Shown here one piece after another: positions 26,867 through 34,504 of a DNA stretch of 64,000 nucleotides. Origin of the DNA: Cereibacter_A azotoformans (GTDB lineage Bacteria; Pseudomonadota; Alphaproteobacteria; Rhodobacterales; Rhodobacteraceae); assembly GCF_003050905.1 (NCBI RefSeq), contig NZ_QAOT01000012.1. One strand, given 5' to 3'. Under the pieces are notes generated by a model, which was not told the DNA's origin, ran no database searches, and saw nothing but the letters and a program-made list of their open reading frames with translations. How positions within the stretch are numbered: position 1 is the stretch's first letter; each line of letters opens with the position of its first letter. The translations under genes and the position numbers were made by a program.

Positions 26867-27748
26867 ATGGCAAAGGAGCCGAAGCTTGACTATCTTGAGA
26901 CGACACCGAGACCAGAAGGATCAGGCCCAGTGGACGAGTCGCGCGGGCGCATCACCAAGAACGGCATCCGGATCTACGAGCCCGAGGATTACGCCGGCAT
27001 GCGCAAGGCCGGGCAGGCCGCGGCCGAGATCCTCGATCTCGTGGGGCCGCTGGTGCAGCCCGGCGTGACCACCGCCGAAATCGACCGCTTCATCACCGAA
27101 GAGATCGAACGGCGCGGGATCACCTCGGCCACGATCGGCTACAAGGGCTACCAGCATGCCTCGTGCATCTCGGTCAACCATGTGGTCTGCCACGGCATCC
27201 CCGCCCAGAAGCTGCTCAAGGACGGCGACATCCTCAACATCGACGTGACGGTGATCGTGGATGGCTGGTTCGGCGACACGAGCCGGATGTATGTGGCCGG
27301 CACGCTGGGGCGCAAGGCCGAGCGGCTGCTCGAGGTCACGCATGACGCGCTGATGAAGGGTATCGAGGTCGTGAAGCCGGGCGCCACCTTCGGCGACATC
27401 GGGGCCGCGATCCAGACCCATGTCGAGAACAACCGCATGTCGGTCGTGCGCGACTTCTGCGGCCACGGGCTCGGGCGCGTCTTTCATGCGCCGCCGAACG
27501 TGCTGCATTATGGGCGCCCCGGCACCGGCCCGGTGCTCGAGGAGGGCATGATCTTCACCATCGAGCCGATGGTGAACCTCGGCCGTCCCGAGACGAAGGT
27601 GCTGGCCGACGACTGGACCGCGGTGACGCGGGACAAGTCGCTCTCGGCGCAGTTCGAACATTCGGTTGGCGTGACGGCGGACGGCTGCGAGATCTTCACC
27701 CTTTCCCCCGCGGGCCTCTTCTACCCGACCTGGCCCGTATCGGGTTAG
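26867..27748 (+). CDS. map: Methionine aminopeptidase, type I
   Basis: A 293-residue metalloprotease that removes initiator Met. The pita-bread fold has its ligands in place: Asp in NIDVTVIVDGWFGDTSRMY, His in GHGLGRVFHAPP, Glu in FTIEPMV, and Glu in QFEHSVGVT. An N-terminal extension of about 35 residues (LDYLETTPRPEG) precedes the catalytic domain and is typical of Rhodobacterales. The frame is open from 26057, but family similarity starts near 26867. Confidence 0.96.
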   Translation: MAKEPKLDYLETTPRPEGSGPVDESRGRITKNGIRIYEPEDYAGMRKAGQAAAEILDLVGPLVQPGVTTAEIDRFITEEIERRGITSATIGYKGYQHASCISVNHVVCHGIPAQKLLKDGDILNIDVTVIVDGWFGDTSRMYVAGTLGRKAERLLEVTHDALMKGIEVVKPGATFGDIGAAIQTHVENNRMSVVRDFCGHGLGRVFHAPPNVLHYGRPGTGPVLEEGMIFTIEPMVNLGRPETKVLADDWTAVTRDKSLSAQFEHSVGVTADGCEIFTLSPAGLFYPTWPVSG

Positions 27749-27754
27749 GCCAAG

Positions 27755-27772
27755 GCCGGAGTGCGTTCCGGC
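27755..27772 (+). terminator. Hairpin after map
   Basis: GCCGGA/TCCGGC stem with a 6-nt loop, 6 nt after the map stop. No T-run follows, so termination strength is uncertain. Confidence 0.4.
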
Positions 27773-27812
27773 GTCCGGCGCCGCATTGGCTTGACCGGCC
27801 TGCCGGCTCGCG

Positions 27813-28697
27813 TCAGCGGGCGAAGGTGATCGGCAGGGTGAAGGTGTAGCTCGGATCGGTCAGGGCCGCGGGAGCGGCCGGGAAACGTCCCGCCGATTGC
27901 ACCGCCCGCAACGCGAGTTGGTCGAGCCGGGCGTCACCCGACGAGCGCAGGATCGCAACACCGCCCAGCGAGCCCCCCTGCGCCACGGTCAGGCGCACGG
28001 TCACCTCTCCCGTCATCCCGCGCGCGCCGCGCGTCCGGCGCTGGATCCGCTGGCGGATCTCGGCGCCCCATTTCGCCGTAAGATTTTCGATCTGCCCGCG
28101 CGAGGCCGTGGCTGCGGCCCGGCCCGGCGTCTGGGCCGGTGGCGCAGCCGCCTGCCGCGACGGCGGAGCGGCGGCCTTCTTCACCTCGCGCGTCGGCGGG
28201 TCGGGTTTCCTCTCGGCCGGCGTCTCCCGCTCGGGTCGCGGGACGGGACGGACGTCCGGCGGGATCTCGGCCACCTGCTCCTCCTCGGGGGGAGGGGGCG
28301 GGGGCTCGTAGGAAAAGGTCTCGGGCGTGGGTACCGGGATGTCAGGCAGGTCCACCGTCTCGGTCGGCGGGCGCAGGTCGGGCGGCGGCGGGCTGAGGTC
28401 CGGCTCGGGCTCGGCCATCTCTTCGGGCTCGGCGGCTTCGGGCGCGTCGATCTGCGGCACCTCGGGGGCCGGTTCGGGGGCGGCAAGTGCCGCGGGCGCG
28501 GGCGGCGCGGGCTCCAGGTCGAGATAGACCGCCTCCTGAAGCGCGTCGGGCCGGCCGGGCTCATCGGCGCGGAAGACAGCCGTTGCCGCGGCCGTTGCGG
28601 TGGCCGCCACGGTCAGCGCGGCCAGCGACCAGCCCGCCGCCTCGCGCCGCAGCCGGCCGGGTCCGAGGCTCTGCCGCCAGTCCGCGTAATGGTTCAT
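27813..28697 (-). CDS. tonB: TonB-family energy transducer
   Basis: A 294-residue protein: short cytoplasmic lead, one N-terminal membrane helix (AAGWSLAALTVAATATAAATA), a long Pro/Glu-rich periplasmic spacer (about residues 55-180), and a C-terminal TonB domain (VTVRLTVAQGGSLGGVAILRSSGDARLDQ). It passes proton-motive energy from ExbBD to outer-membrane receptors, usually for iron or B12. Its start overlaps the exbD stop (ATGA), giving an exbB-exbD-tonB operon. Confidence 0.92.
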   Translation of the reverse strand: MNHYADWRQSLGPGRLRREAAGWSLAALTVAATATAAATAVFRADEPGRPDALQEAVYLDLEPAPPAPAALAAPEPAPEVPQIDAPEAAEPEEMAEPEPDLSPPPPDLRPPTETVDLPDIPVPTPETFSYEPPPPPPEEEQVAEIPPDVRPVPRPERETPAERKPDPPTREVKKAAAPPSRQAAAPPAQTPGRAAATASRGQIENLTAKWGAEIRQRIQRRTRGARGMTGEVTVRLTVAQGGSLGGVAILRSSGDARLDQLALRAVQSAGRFPAAPAALTDPSYTFTLPITFAR

Positions 28698-29122
28698 CGG
28701 GGGCCTCCGCCGGGCAGGGCCTCCAGCCCGACCAGCGCCACCTTGAGATAGCCGGCACCCCGCAGAAGGTTCATCACCTCCATCAGGTCGCCGTAGGCGA
28801 CGGCCTCGTCGGCGCGCAGGAAGATGCGCGTGTCGCGGTTGCCCGCCGTCGCCGCGTCCAGCTGCGGCTGGACACTGTCCCTCGCGATGGGCTCGTTCTT
28901 CAGCGAGAGGTTCAGATCCTTCTGAAGGGTCAGGAAGATCGGCTCGTCCGGCCGCTGGCTCTGGCTTGCGGTCGAGCCGGGCAGGTCCACCGGCACATCC
29001 ACCGTTGAAAGCGGCGCCGCCACCATGAAGATGATGAGCAGCACGAGGATCACGTCGATGAAGGGCGTGACGTTGATCTCGTGGTTCAGGTCGTCGTCGC
29101 CGCCGCCGCGGAAGCCCGCCAT
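28694..29122 (-). CDS. exbD: ExbD biopolymer transport protein
   Basis: A 142-residue inner-membrane protein with one helix (FIDVILVLLIIFMVAAPL) just after the conserved Asp of INVTPFIDV, which carries protons, and a periplasmic domain. It works with ExbB and TonB. The order and coupled start codons with neighbours support ExbD rather than TolR. Confidence 0.93.
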   Translation of the reverse strand: MAGFRGGGDDDLNHEINVTPFIDVILVLLIIFMVAAPLSTVDVPVDLPGSTASQSQRPDEPIFLTLQKDLNLSLKNEPIARDSVQPQLDAATAGNRDTRIFLRADEAVAYGDLMEVMNLLRGAGYLKVALVGLEALPGGGPR

Positions 29123-29125
29123 GAG

Positions 29126-30187
29126 TCAGAGCCTCCCTGCGGTGCGGAAGTCGAGGTCGCGGCTCAGCATCCGCTCGACCGCGGCGCCGGCGTCGGCAAG
29201 GCTCAGCCGCCAGGAGGCGATGGAGCGGACGAAGTGGTTGTAGATCACCACCGCCGGAATGGCCGCGACGAGCCCGAGGCCGGTGGCCAGCAGCGCCTCG
29301 GCGATGCCCGGCGCCACGACGGCGAGGTTCGTGGTCTGGCTCTGCGAGATGCCGATGAAGGCGTTCATGATGCCCCAGACGGTGCCGAACAGCCCGACGA
29401 ACGGGCCGACCGAGCCGATGGTGGCCAGCAGGCCGATACCCCGCCGCAGCCGCTCGCCCGCCTGCGCCTCGACCCGCTCGAGGATCGAGCGCACGCGCTC
29501 CTTGAGGCCCGCGGTGCCGGCAAGATCGAGCGCCGCATCCGAACGCTGCAGCTCTTCGAAGGCGGCCCGCGCCATGAAGGCGGCGGGGTCGCGGCGCCCG
29601 GAAAGCCGCTGAACCGCCTCGTCCAGCGTGGCCGAGCCGCGGACGGTTCCGGCGGTCGAGGCGAGCCGGCGGCGGGCGATCGCGATCTCGACCAGCTTGA
29701 AGAGCAGCACGGTCCAGGTGACGAAACTGGCCGCGGCGAGCACGATCATCACGGCCTGCACGACCCAGTGGGCGGCCTCGAACATCCCCCAGGGGGTCAG
29801 GTCGTGCGGGATCGGCACCGGGGGCAGGCCGAGGGCCGGCTCGTCCGCCGTGGGCCCCTGTGCCGGGTCGGCTTCGGGCGCCGCGCCGGCCTGGGCCTCG
29901 GGGGAGCCCGTCGGATCGGCCGCTGCGCTGGCCGGGGCCTCGAGGGAACCCGCCGGATCGGCCGCCGCGGGTGCCGGCGGCTCCGGTGCGGTGTCCGACG
30001 GGGGCGGAAGCACGGGGCCTGTCTCGGCCGGATCTTGCGACGGCACGACCGGAGCGGGCGCGGCGGGCTCCTCTGCCGGAGCCTGCAGTTGCGGCGACAG
30101 GTCGGGGATGGCCGGGGGCTCTTCCTGCGCCTGGGCCGCAACGGCGGTCAGAAGGATCAGCAGGAACGGGCGCAAGAGCAATGCCAT
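29126..30187 (-). CDS. exbB: ExbB/TolQ-type proton channel with long Pro/Ala-rich N-terminus
   Basis: A 353-residue protein. A signal or membrane segment comes first, then about 110 residues of low-complexity periplasmic sequence with near-repeats of the type 'PAGSLEAPASAAADPTGSPE'. The MotA/TolQ/ExbB channel (about residues 130-340) follows, with GLLATIGSVGPFVGLFGTVWG as the signature helix. The extension is common in alphaproteobacterial ExbB. An AT-rich promoter region with a TTTCTAGAAA palindrome lies upstream. Confidence 0.92.
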   Translation of the reverse strand: MALLLRPFLLILLTAVAAQAQEEPPAIPDLSPQLQAPAEEPAAPAPVVPSQDPAETGPVLPPPSDTAPEPPAPAAADPAGSLEAPASAAADPTGSPEAQAGAAPEADPAQGPTADEPALGLPPVPIPHDLTPWGMFEAAHWVVQAVMIVLAAASFVTWTVLLFKLVEIAIARRRLASTAGTVRGSATLDEAVQRLSGRRDPAAFMARAAFEELQRSDAALDLAGTAGLKERVRSILERVEAQAGERLRRGIGLLATIGSVGPFVGLFGTVWGIMNAFIGISQSQTTNLAVVAPGIAEALLATGLGLVAAIPAVVIYNHFVRSIASWRLSLADAGAAVERMLSRDLDFRTAGRL

Positions 30188-30311
30188 GAATTCTTCCGGT
30201 CTTCGACCGCCCGGTGGCGGCTTGTGGGTCTCTGGCTTGCCTCCTGCCGTGCGTCTCGGGTCGACTCGGCAGGTTGCGGCTGCCCGTCGTCTAACTTATG
30301 TTTATCAAAAT

Positions 30312-30328
30312 AGTCAAGTTTCTAGAAA
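30312..30328 (-). promoter_or_regulatory. Putative promoter/operator of exbB-exbD-tonB
   Basis: In an AT-rich patch, the minus strand has TTGACT (-35-like; plus 30312-30317), directly preceded by the perfect palindrome TTTCTAGAAA (30319-30328). The palindrome resembles alphaproteobacterial iron-responsive boxes only loosely; the -10 is weak. Confidence 0.4.
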
Positions 30329-30424
30329 ATTGATCGGGTTGCGCCGGCGATGCCGACGAGCCCAGCCGATCGGCAGCCTGTTCTGGTGCGGAGGTTGGGC
30401 GCCGGACGTCCGGCGCCCGGTCCG

Positions 30425-31282
30425 TCAGATGATCGGCTTGCCGCCTGTCACGGCGATGGTCGCCCCCGAGGTGTAGCTCGACAGCGGATCGGCCAGCATC
30501 ACATAGGCGGTGGCCAGTTCGGCCGGCTGGCCCGGGCGCTGCATGGGCACCTGCTTGCCGAAGTTCCTGACCTTCTCGGCCTCCATCGTGGAGGGGATCA
30601 GCGGCGTCCAGACGGGGCCGGGGGCCACGCAGTTCACCCTGATCTCCTTTTCGGCCAGCATCTGCGCCAGCCCGCCGCTGAAGTTCTGGATCGCGCCCTT
30701 GGTCGTGGCGTAGGCCAGAAGGTGCGGGCTCGGCGAATCCGCATTGACCGAGGCGGTGTTGATGATCGCGCTGCCCGGCCGCATGTGCGGGACCGCGGCC
30801 TTCGAGAGATAGAACATCGCGTGGATGTTCACGCGGAAGGTCAGCTCCCACTCCTCGTCCGAAATGTCGCCCACGTCGGAAAAGCTCGCCTGATGGGCGG
30901 CGTTGTTCACGAGGATGTCGATGCGGCCGAACTCCTGCACGGCGCGGTCGATGATGGCGCGGCAGTGCGACGCTTCCTGAATGTCGCCGCGCATCAGGAT
31001 CGCCTTGCGTCCGGCCTCGGTCACGAGCCGTTCGGTCTCGGCGGCATCCTCGTCCTCCGAGAGGTAGGAGATCAGCACGTCCGCCCCCTCGCGCGCATAG
31101 GCCAGCGCCACCGCGCGGCCGATCCCGCTGTCGGCGCCGGTGATGACGGCCTTCAGATCCTGAAGCCGGCCCGAGCCACGGTAGCTCGTCTCGCCGTGAT
31201 CGGGCTGCGGGTCGAGCCGGGCGGTGCGGCCGGGCATCGGCTGCTCCTGGTCGGGGAACGGTGGTTTGGGATGATCGGTCAT
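30425..31282 (-). CDS. SDR-family oxidoreductase (YghA-like)
   Basis: A 285-residue NAD(P)-dependent short-chain dehydrogenase with the long N-terminal lead of the YghA/general-stress group (PFPDQEQPMPGRTA). The cofactor loop is ITGADSGIGRAVA, the structural motif is VNNAAHQ, and the catalytic YxxxK is AYATTK. The ATG at 31282 has AGGAGG 5 nt upstream. A GGAAC-N16-GGTT element lies about 34 nt upstream. Its aldehyde or alcohol substrate is unknown; homologues are stress-induced. Confidence 0.9.
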   Translation of the reverse strand: MTDHPKPPFPDQEQPMPGRTARLDPQPDHGETSYRGSGRLQDLKAVITGADSGIGRAVALAYAREGADVLISYLSEDEDAAETERLVTEAGRKAILMRGDIQEASHCRAIIDRAVQEFGRIDILVNNAAHQASFSDVGDISDEEWELTFRVNIHAMFYLSKAAVPHMRPGSAIINTASVNADSPSPHLLAYATTKGAIQNFSGGLAQMLAEKEIRVNCVAPGPVWTPLIPSTMEAEKVRNFGKQVPMQRPGQPAELATAYVMLADPLSSYTSGATIAVTGGKPII

Positions 31283-31315
31283 CGCGGCCTCCTGTTGGGC
31301 AGGGTTGGCGGTCGC

Positions 31316-31340
31316 AACCGGAAAGGAGGTGCGATGTTCC
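31316..31340 (-). promoter_or_regulatory. EcfG-type promoter for the YghA-like SDR gene
   Basis: Minus strand GGAAC, 16 nt, GGTT, about 34 nt before the ATG at 31282. Confidence 0.6.
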
Positions 31341-31364
31341 GGTGGGGGCGGGGCGCCCCCGGTC

Positions 31365-31985
31365 TCAGGGCAGGTCCACCATTCCCTTGATCGCCTCCAC
31401 ATGGCCCGGCCTGGCCGCCAGCGCGTCGGCGGCCAGGGCCTCGGCCTCGGCCAGCAGGTCCTCGGACGGCACCAGCCGGTCGATCAGACCCCAGGCCAGC
31501 GCCTCTTCGGCGCTGGCCTTGACGCCCGCCATGAGGATCATCTTGGCCCGCGCCGGGCCGACGAGCGTCCTCAGCCGGCGCACGTCCGAGGGCTGGGGGC
31601 GAAATCCGAGCTTCATCACCGGGTAGAACAGCTTCGCCCCCGGCACCGCGATCCGCAGATCGCAGGCCAGCGCCATTCCCATGGCCCCGCCTGCGAGCGT
31701 GCCGTTCAGCGCGGCGATCGTGAGGCAGGGAAGCGCCGCGACCGCGGCCGACAGCCGCTCCCACACCGGGTCGGTAGCGAGACCCGCGCGCGCCTCGTCG
31801 AGGTCGGCCCCGGCCGAGAAGACCTTGCCCGCCCCCGTCAGCACCAGCGCACGGACCCCGTCCTCCGCGGCCGAGCCCACGGCGGCCTCGATCTCCAGCA
31901 GCATGGCGCGGGTCAGCGAGTTGGCCTTGTCGGTCCGGTCGAGCGTCAGCGTCCGCAGCCCGCCGGCATCGGTCACGCGGATCAT
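31365..31985 (-). CDS. Crotonase-fold (enoyl-CoA hydratase/isomerase family) protein, catalytic Glu missing
   Basis: A 206-residue protein, shorter than the usual 255-260. The crotonase core is present: LTLDRTDKANSL at the start and FSAGADLDEA as the oxyanion-hole loop. At the first catalytic position the loop reads GGAMGMALACD, with Met where hydratases have Glu. At the second, FYPVMKLGF has Val where Glu is expected. It is therefore not a standard hydratase; isomerase or other CoA-ester chemistry is possible. Start codon coupled to the SDR stop (ATGA). Confidence 0.8.
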   Translation of the reverse strand: MIRVTDAGGLRTLTLDRTDKANSLTRAMLLEIEAAVGSAAEDGVRALVLTGAGKVFSAGADLDEARAGLATDPVWERLSAAVAALPCLTIAALNGTLAGGAMGMALACDLRIAVPGAKLFYPVMKLGFRPQPSDVRRLRTLVGPARAKMILMAGVKASAEEALAWGLIDRLVPSEDLLAEAEALAADALAARPGHVEAIKGMVDLP

Positions 31986-32734
31986 GCGCCGAGACCCACG
32001 GCCCGCCGGATGCTCTCGTCGCGCAGCGAAATCTCCTGCCCGAGCCAGCGGTCGGCGCCGGGCCCGCACATCCACAGCAGTGCCCTTGCCGGCCAGTCGG
32101 CGGGGATGTGGGCCGAGGGATCGAGACGGCTCACCGGATTGACGCCGCTCTCGCGGATCTTGTCCTGCATCTCGGTCGCGACCGTCCCGGGCGAGAGGCC
32201 CATGATGCGGATGCGGTTGACCGCCTCTTCCAGATGGGCGCAGCGCGTCAGCATCGCCGCCCCCGCCTTCGAGCTGCAATAGGCGCTCCAGCCTTCGAGC
32301 GCGTTCTGCGCGGCGCCCGAGGAGACGGTGATGATCGTGCCGCCCGTGCCGCGCATGTGCGGCACGGCGGCGCGCATCCCGTGGAACACGCCCTTGAGGT
32401 TGATGTCGATGGCGCTCGCCCAAGCCACGGGGTCGGCGTCGGCCATGCGCGCGATCGGCTCGATCACGCCCGCGTTGTTGATCAGCACGTCGATGCGGCC
32501 GGCGGTCGAGACCACCTGATCGATCGCCGCGCGCGTGCCCTCCCAGTCGGCCACGTCGCAGCGGATGGCGAAGGCGCCGTGACCGGCTTCGGCCGCAAGC
32601 GCCTCGATCTCGTCCGCGCTTCGGGCCAGCAGCGCGACCCGCGCCCCCGCCTCGGAAAAGACGCGCACCGCGGCCGCGCCGATCCCGCGACTGGCGCCCG
32701 TGATTGCCACAACCTTGCCCTGCAGAGTTGCCAT
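31982..32734 (-). CDS. SDR-family oxidoreductase
   Basis: A 250-residue classical SDR. The dinucleotide loop is ITGASRGIGAAAV, the structural motif is INNAGVIEP, and the active site is Ser (VSSGAAQ) with YCSSK. It is coupled to the crotonase-fold gene, suggesting 3-hydroxyacyl or other acyl-CoA chemistry as a pair, by inference only. The ATG at 32734 starts at the Rossmann fold; the huge open frame continuing upstream antisense to other genes is not coding. Confidence 0.9.
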   Translation of the reverse strand: MATLQGKVVAITGASRGIGAAAVRVFSEAGARVALLARSADEIEALAAEAGHGAFAIRCDVADWEGTRAAIDQVVSTAGRIDVLINNAGVIEPIARMADADPVAWASAIDINLKGVFHGMRAAVPHMRGTGGTIITVSSGAAQNALEGWSAYCSSKAGAAMLTRCAHLEEAVNRIRIMGLSPGTVATEMQDKIRESGVNPVSRLDPSAHIPADWPARALLWMCGPGADRWLGQEISLRDESIRRAVGLGA

Positions 32735-32857
32735 CGAACCGCTCCTTCCCTGGCCTTCTGACAAACGTGTTAGCCGATGATTGCATTCGACGGAAAGGCT
32801 TGACCCTTCAGTACCCGCGGAAGAATGTGGGCCCATCGTTCGCGTTGGGGAAGGCAT

Positions 32858-34387
32858 ATGAAGTATTTCTGGACACTGGCTGGCACAACCGCCCTTGCGA
32901 CGCTGGTCGCGGCGGGTTCGGCTTCGGCCGATGTGACGCCCGAGCAGGTGTGGCGGGGCTGGCAGGAGCTCGGCGCCACCTATGGCCAGACCCTGACCGC
33001 CGCGAACCAGAGCCGCACGGGCAACACGCTCCGGCTGCAGGATGTCCGCCTCCATCTCGCGCAGGACGGCACCGTGATGGAGAGCACGATCCCCGAGGTG
33101 AACATGACCCAGCGCGGCGACGGCAGCGTGGAGATCACCATGTCGCCGGAGTTCCCCGTCGCGATGACGATCCCAAACGAGCCCGAGGCCGAGAACCCTG
33201 CGCCCGAGCCGACGCGGCTGGGGCTTGCCATGCGGCAGCCGGGCATGGTCATGGTGGCCAGCGGCGACGATCGGGTTTCGACGCTGGCCTTCGACGCGCC
33301 CTCGACGACGATCGCGCTGACCGAGGTGGATGGCGAGCCGGCGCGCAGCCGGAACCTCCGGGCCGAGGTCACCTTGAGCGACGTGGCCGGCACCTACCGC
33401 ACCGACGGCACCGGAACACGCACCATCACCAACGATTTCACCGCCTCGGTGGCCGAGATGGTCCTGGCGATGACCGACCCGGACCAGGGCGGCCGGCTGA
33501 ACCTCCGCGCCAGCGCGACCGATCTCAAGGGCAGCTCGAGCGGGACCATGGTGGGCCCGCTGGGCATGACCGATCTTGCGGCGGCGCTCCAGGGCGGTGC
33601 GGCCTCGAACGGCAGCTTCACCTACGGGCCGGCCACGCTCGAGTTCGATTTTGCCGATGCGACCGACACGGCCAAGGGTTCGGCCAGCGCCGCGGGCGGC
33701 AATCTCGACGTGTCGATGAGCGGGGACAGCCTCGCCTATGGCGGCGGCACGCGGAACGTGAACCTGACGGTCAGCGGCAGCCAGATCCCGTTCCCGCAAT
33801 TCAACATGAGCTACGCCGAAGCCGCCTTCCAGCTCGTCACGCCTGTGGTGAAATCCGAGGCCGCGCAGGACTTCCGCCTGCTGACAAGGCTTGTGAACCT
33901 CAAGGTGTCGGACGAGATCTGGGCCATGTTCGACCCGCAGGAGCGGTTGCCGCGCGATCCGGCGACGCTGGTGGTCGATGCCCGGGGCAAGGCCCGGCTG
34001 GATGTGGACCTGATCGACCCCAAGGCGATGGAGGCGCTCGGCGACCGGGCGCCGGGCCAGCTCGAGGCGCTGGACGTGGACGAGCTGAAGCTGACCATCG
34101 CCGGGGCTGAACTGACCGGCGACGGTGCCTTCACCTTCGACAACAGCGACTTGACGACCTACGGCGGCATGCCCGCCCCGACCGGCCAGCTCGACCTGAA
34201 GCTGGTGGGGGGCAATGCGCTCATCGACCGGCTGGTGAGCATGGGCCTCGTTCCGCAGGAGCAGGCGATGGCCGCCCGCATGATGCTCGGCATGTTCGCG
34301 CGCCCCGGCGAGAGCCGGGACACGCTGACCTCGACGCTCGAGTTCCGGGACAAGGGGTTCTACGCGAACGGCCAGCGCCTGCAGTAG
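32858..34387 (+). CDS. DUF2125-family exported protein
   Basis: A 509-residue protein with a signal peptide (TLAGTTALATLVAAGSASA, cleavage near residue 25). The DUF2125 body is beta-rich with repeated 'VEITMSPEFPV'-type strands and resembles large lipid-handling or autotransporter-like beta proteins. The family is common in Rhodobacterales; its role is unknown. The start codon at 32858 is set by the signal peptide and GGGAAGG upstream. A good terminator follows. Confidence 0.85.
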   Translation: MKYFWTLAGTTALATLVAAGSASADVTPEQVWRGWQELGATYGQTLTAANQSRTGNTLRLQDVRLHLAQDGTVMESTIPEVNMTQRGDGSVEITMSPEFPVAMTIPNEPEAENPAPEPTRLGLAMRQPGMVMVASGDDRVSTLAFDAPSTTIALTEVDGEPARSRNLRAEVTLSDVAGTYRTDGTGTRTITNDFTASVAEMVLAMTDPDQGGRLNLRASATDLKGSSSGTMVGPLGMTDLAAALQGGAASNGSFTYGPATLEFDFADATDTAKGSASAAGGNLDVSMSGDSLAYGGGTRNVNLTVSGSQIPFPQFNMSYAEAAFQLVTPVVKSEAAQDFRLLTRLVNLKVSDEIWAMFDPQERLPRDPATLVVDARGKARLDVDLIDPKAMEALGDRAPGQLEALDVDELKLTIAGAELTGDGAFTFDNSDLTTYGGMPAPTGQLDLKLVGGNALIDRLVSMGLVPQEQAMAARMMLGMFARPGESRDTLTSTLEFRDKGFYANGQRLQ

Positions 34388-34410
34388 GGCGCCAAAGCCT
34401 CGGGAGACCG

Positions 34411-34439
34411 GCGGCCCCCTCGGGGGCCGCTTCTCATTT
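34411..34439 (+). terminator. Intrinsic terminator after the DUF2125 gene
   Basis: GCGGCCCC-CTCG-GGGGCCGC perfect 8-bp stem, followed by TTCTCATTT, 24 nt after the stop. Confidence 0.7.
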
Positions 34440-34504
34440 GGGGCGGGGCGCTTGTCATGGCAGCCCCTCCCGATTACCTCGGAACTGAACCAGAGGAGGT
34501 GCCC

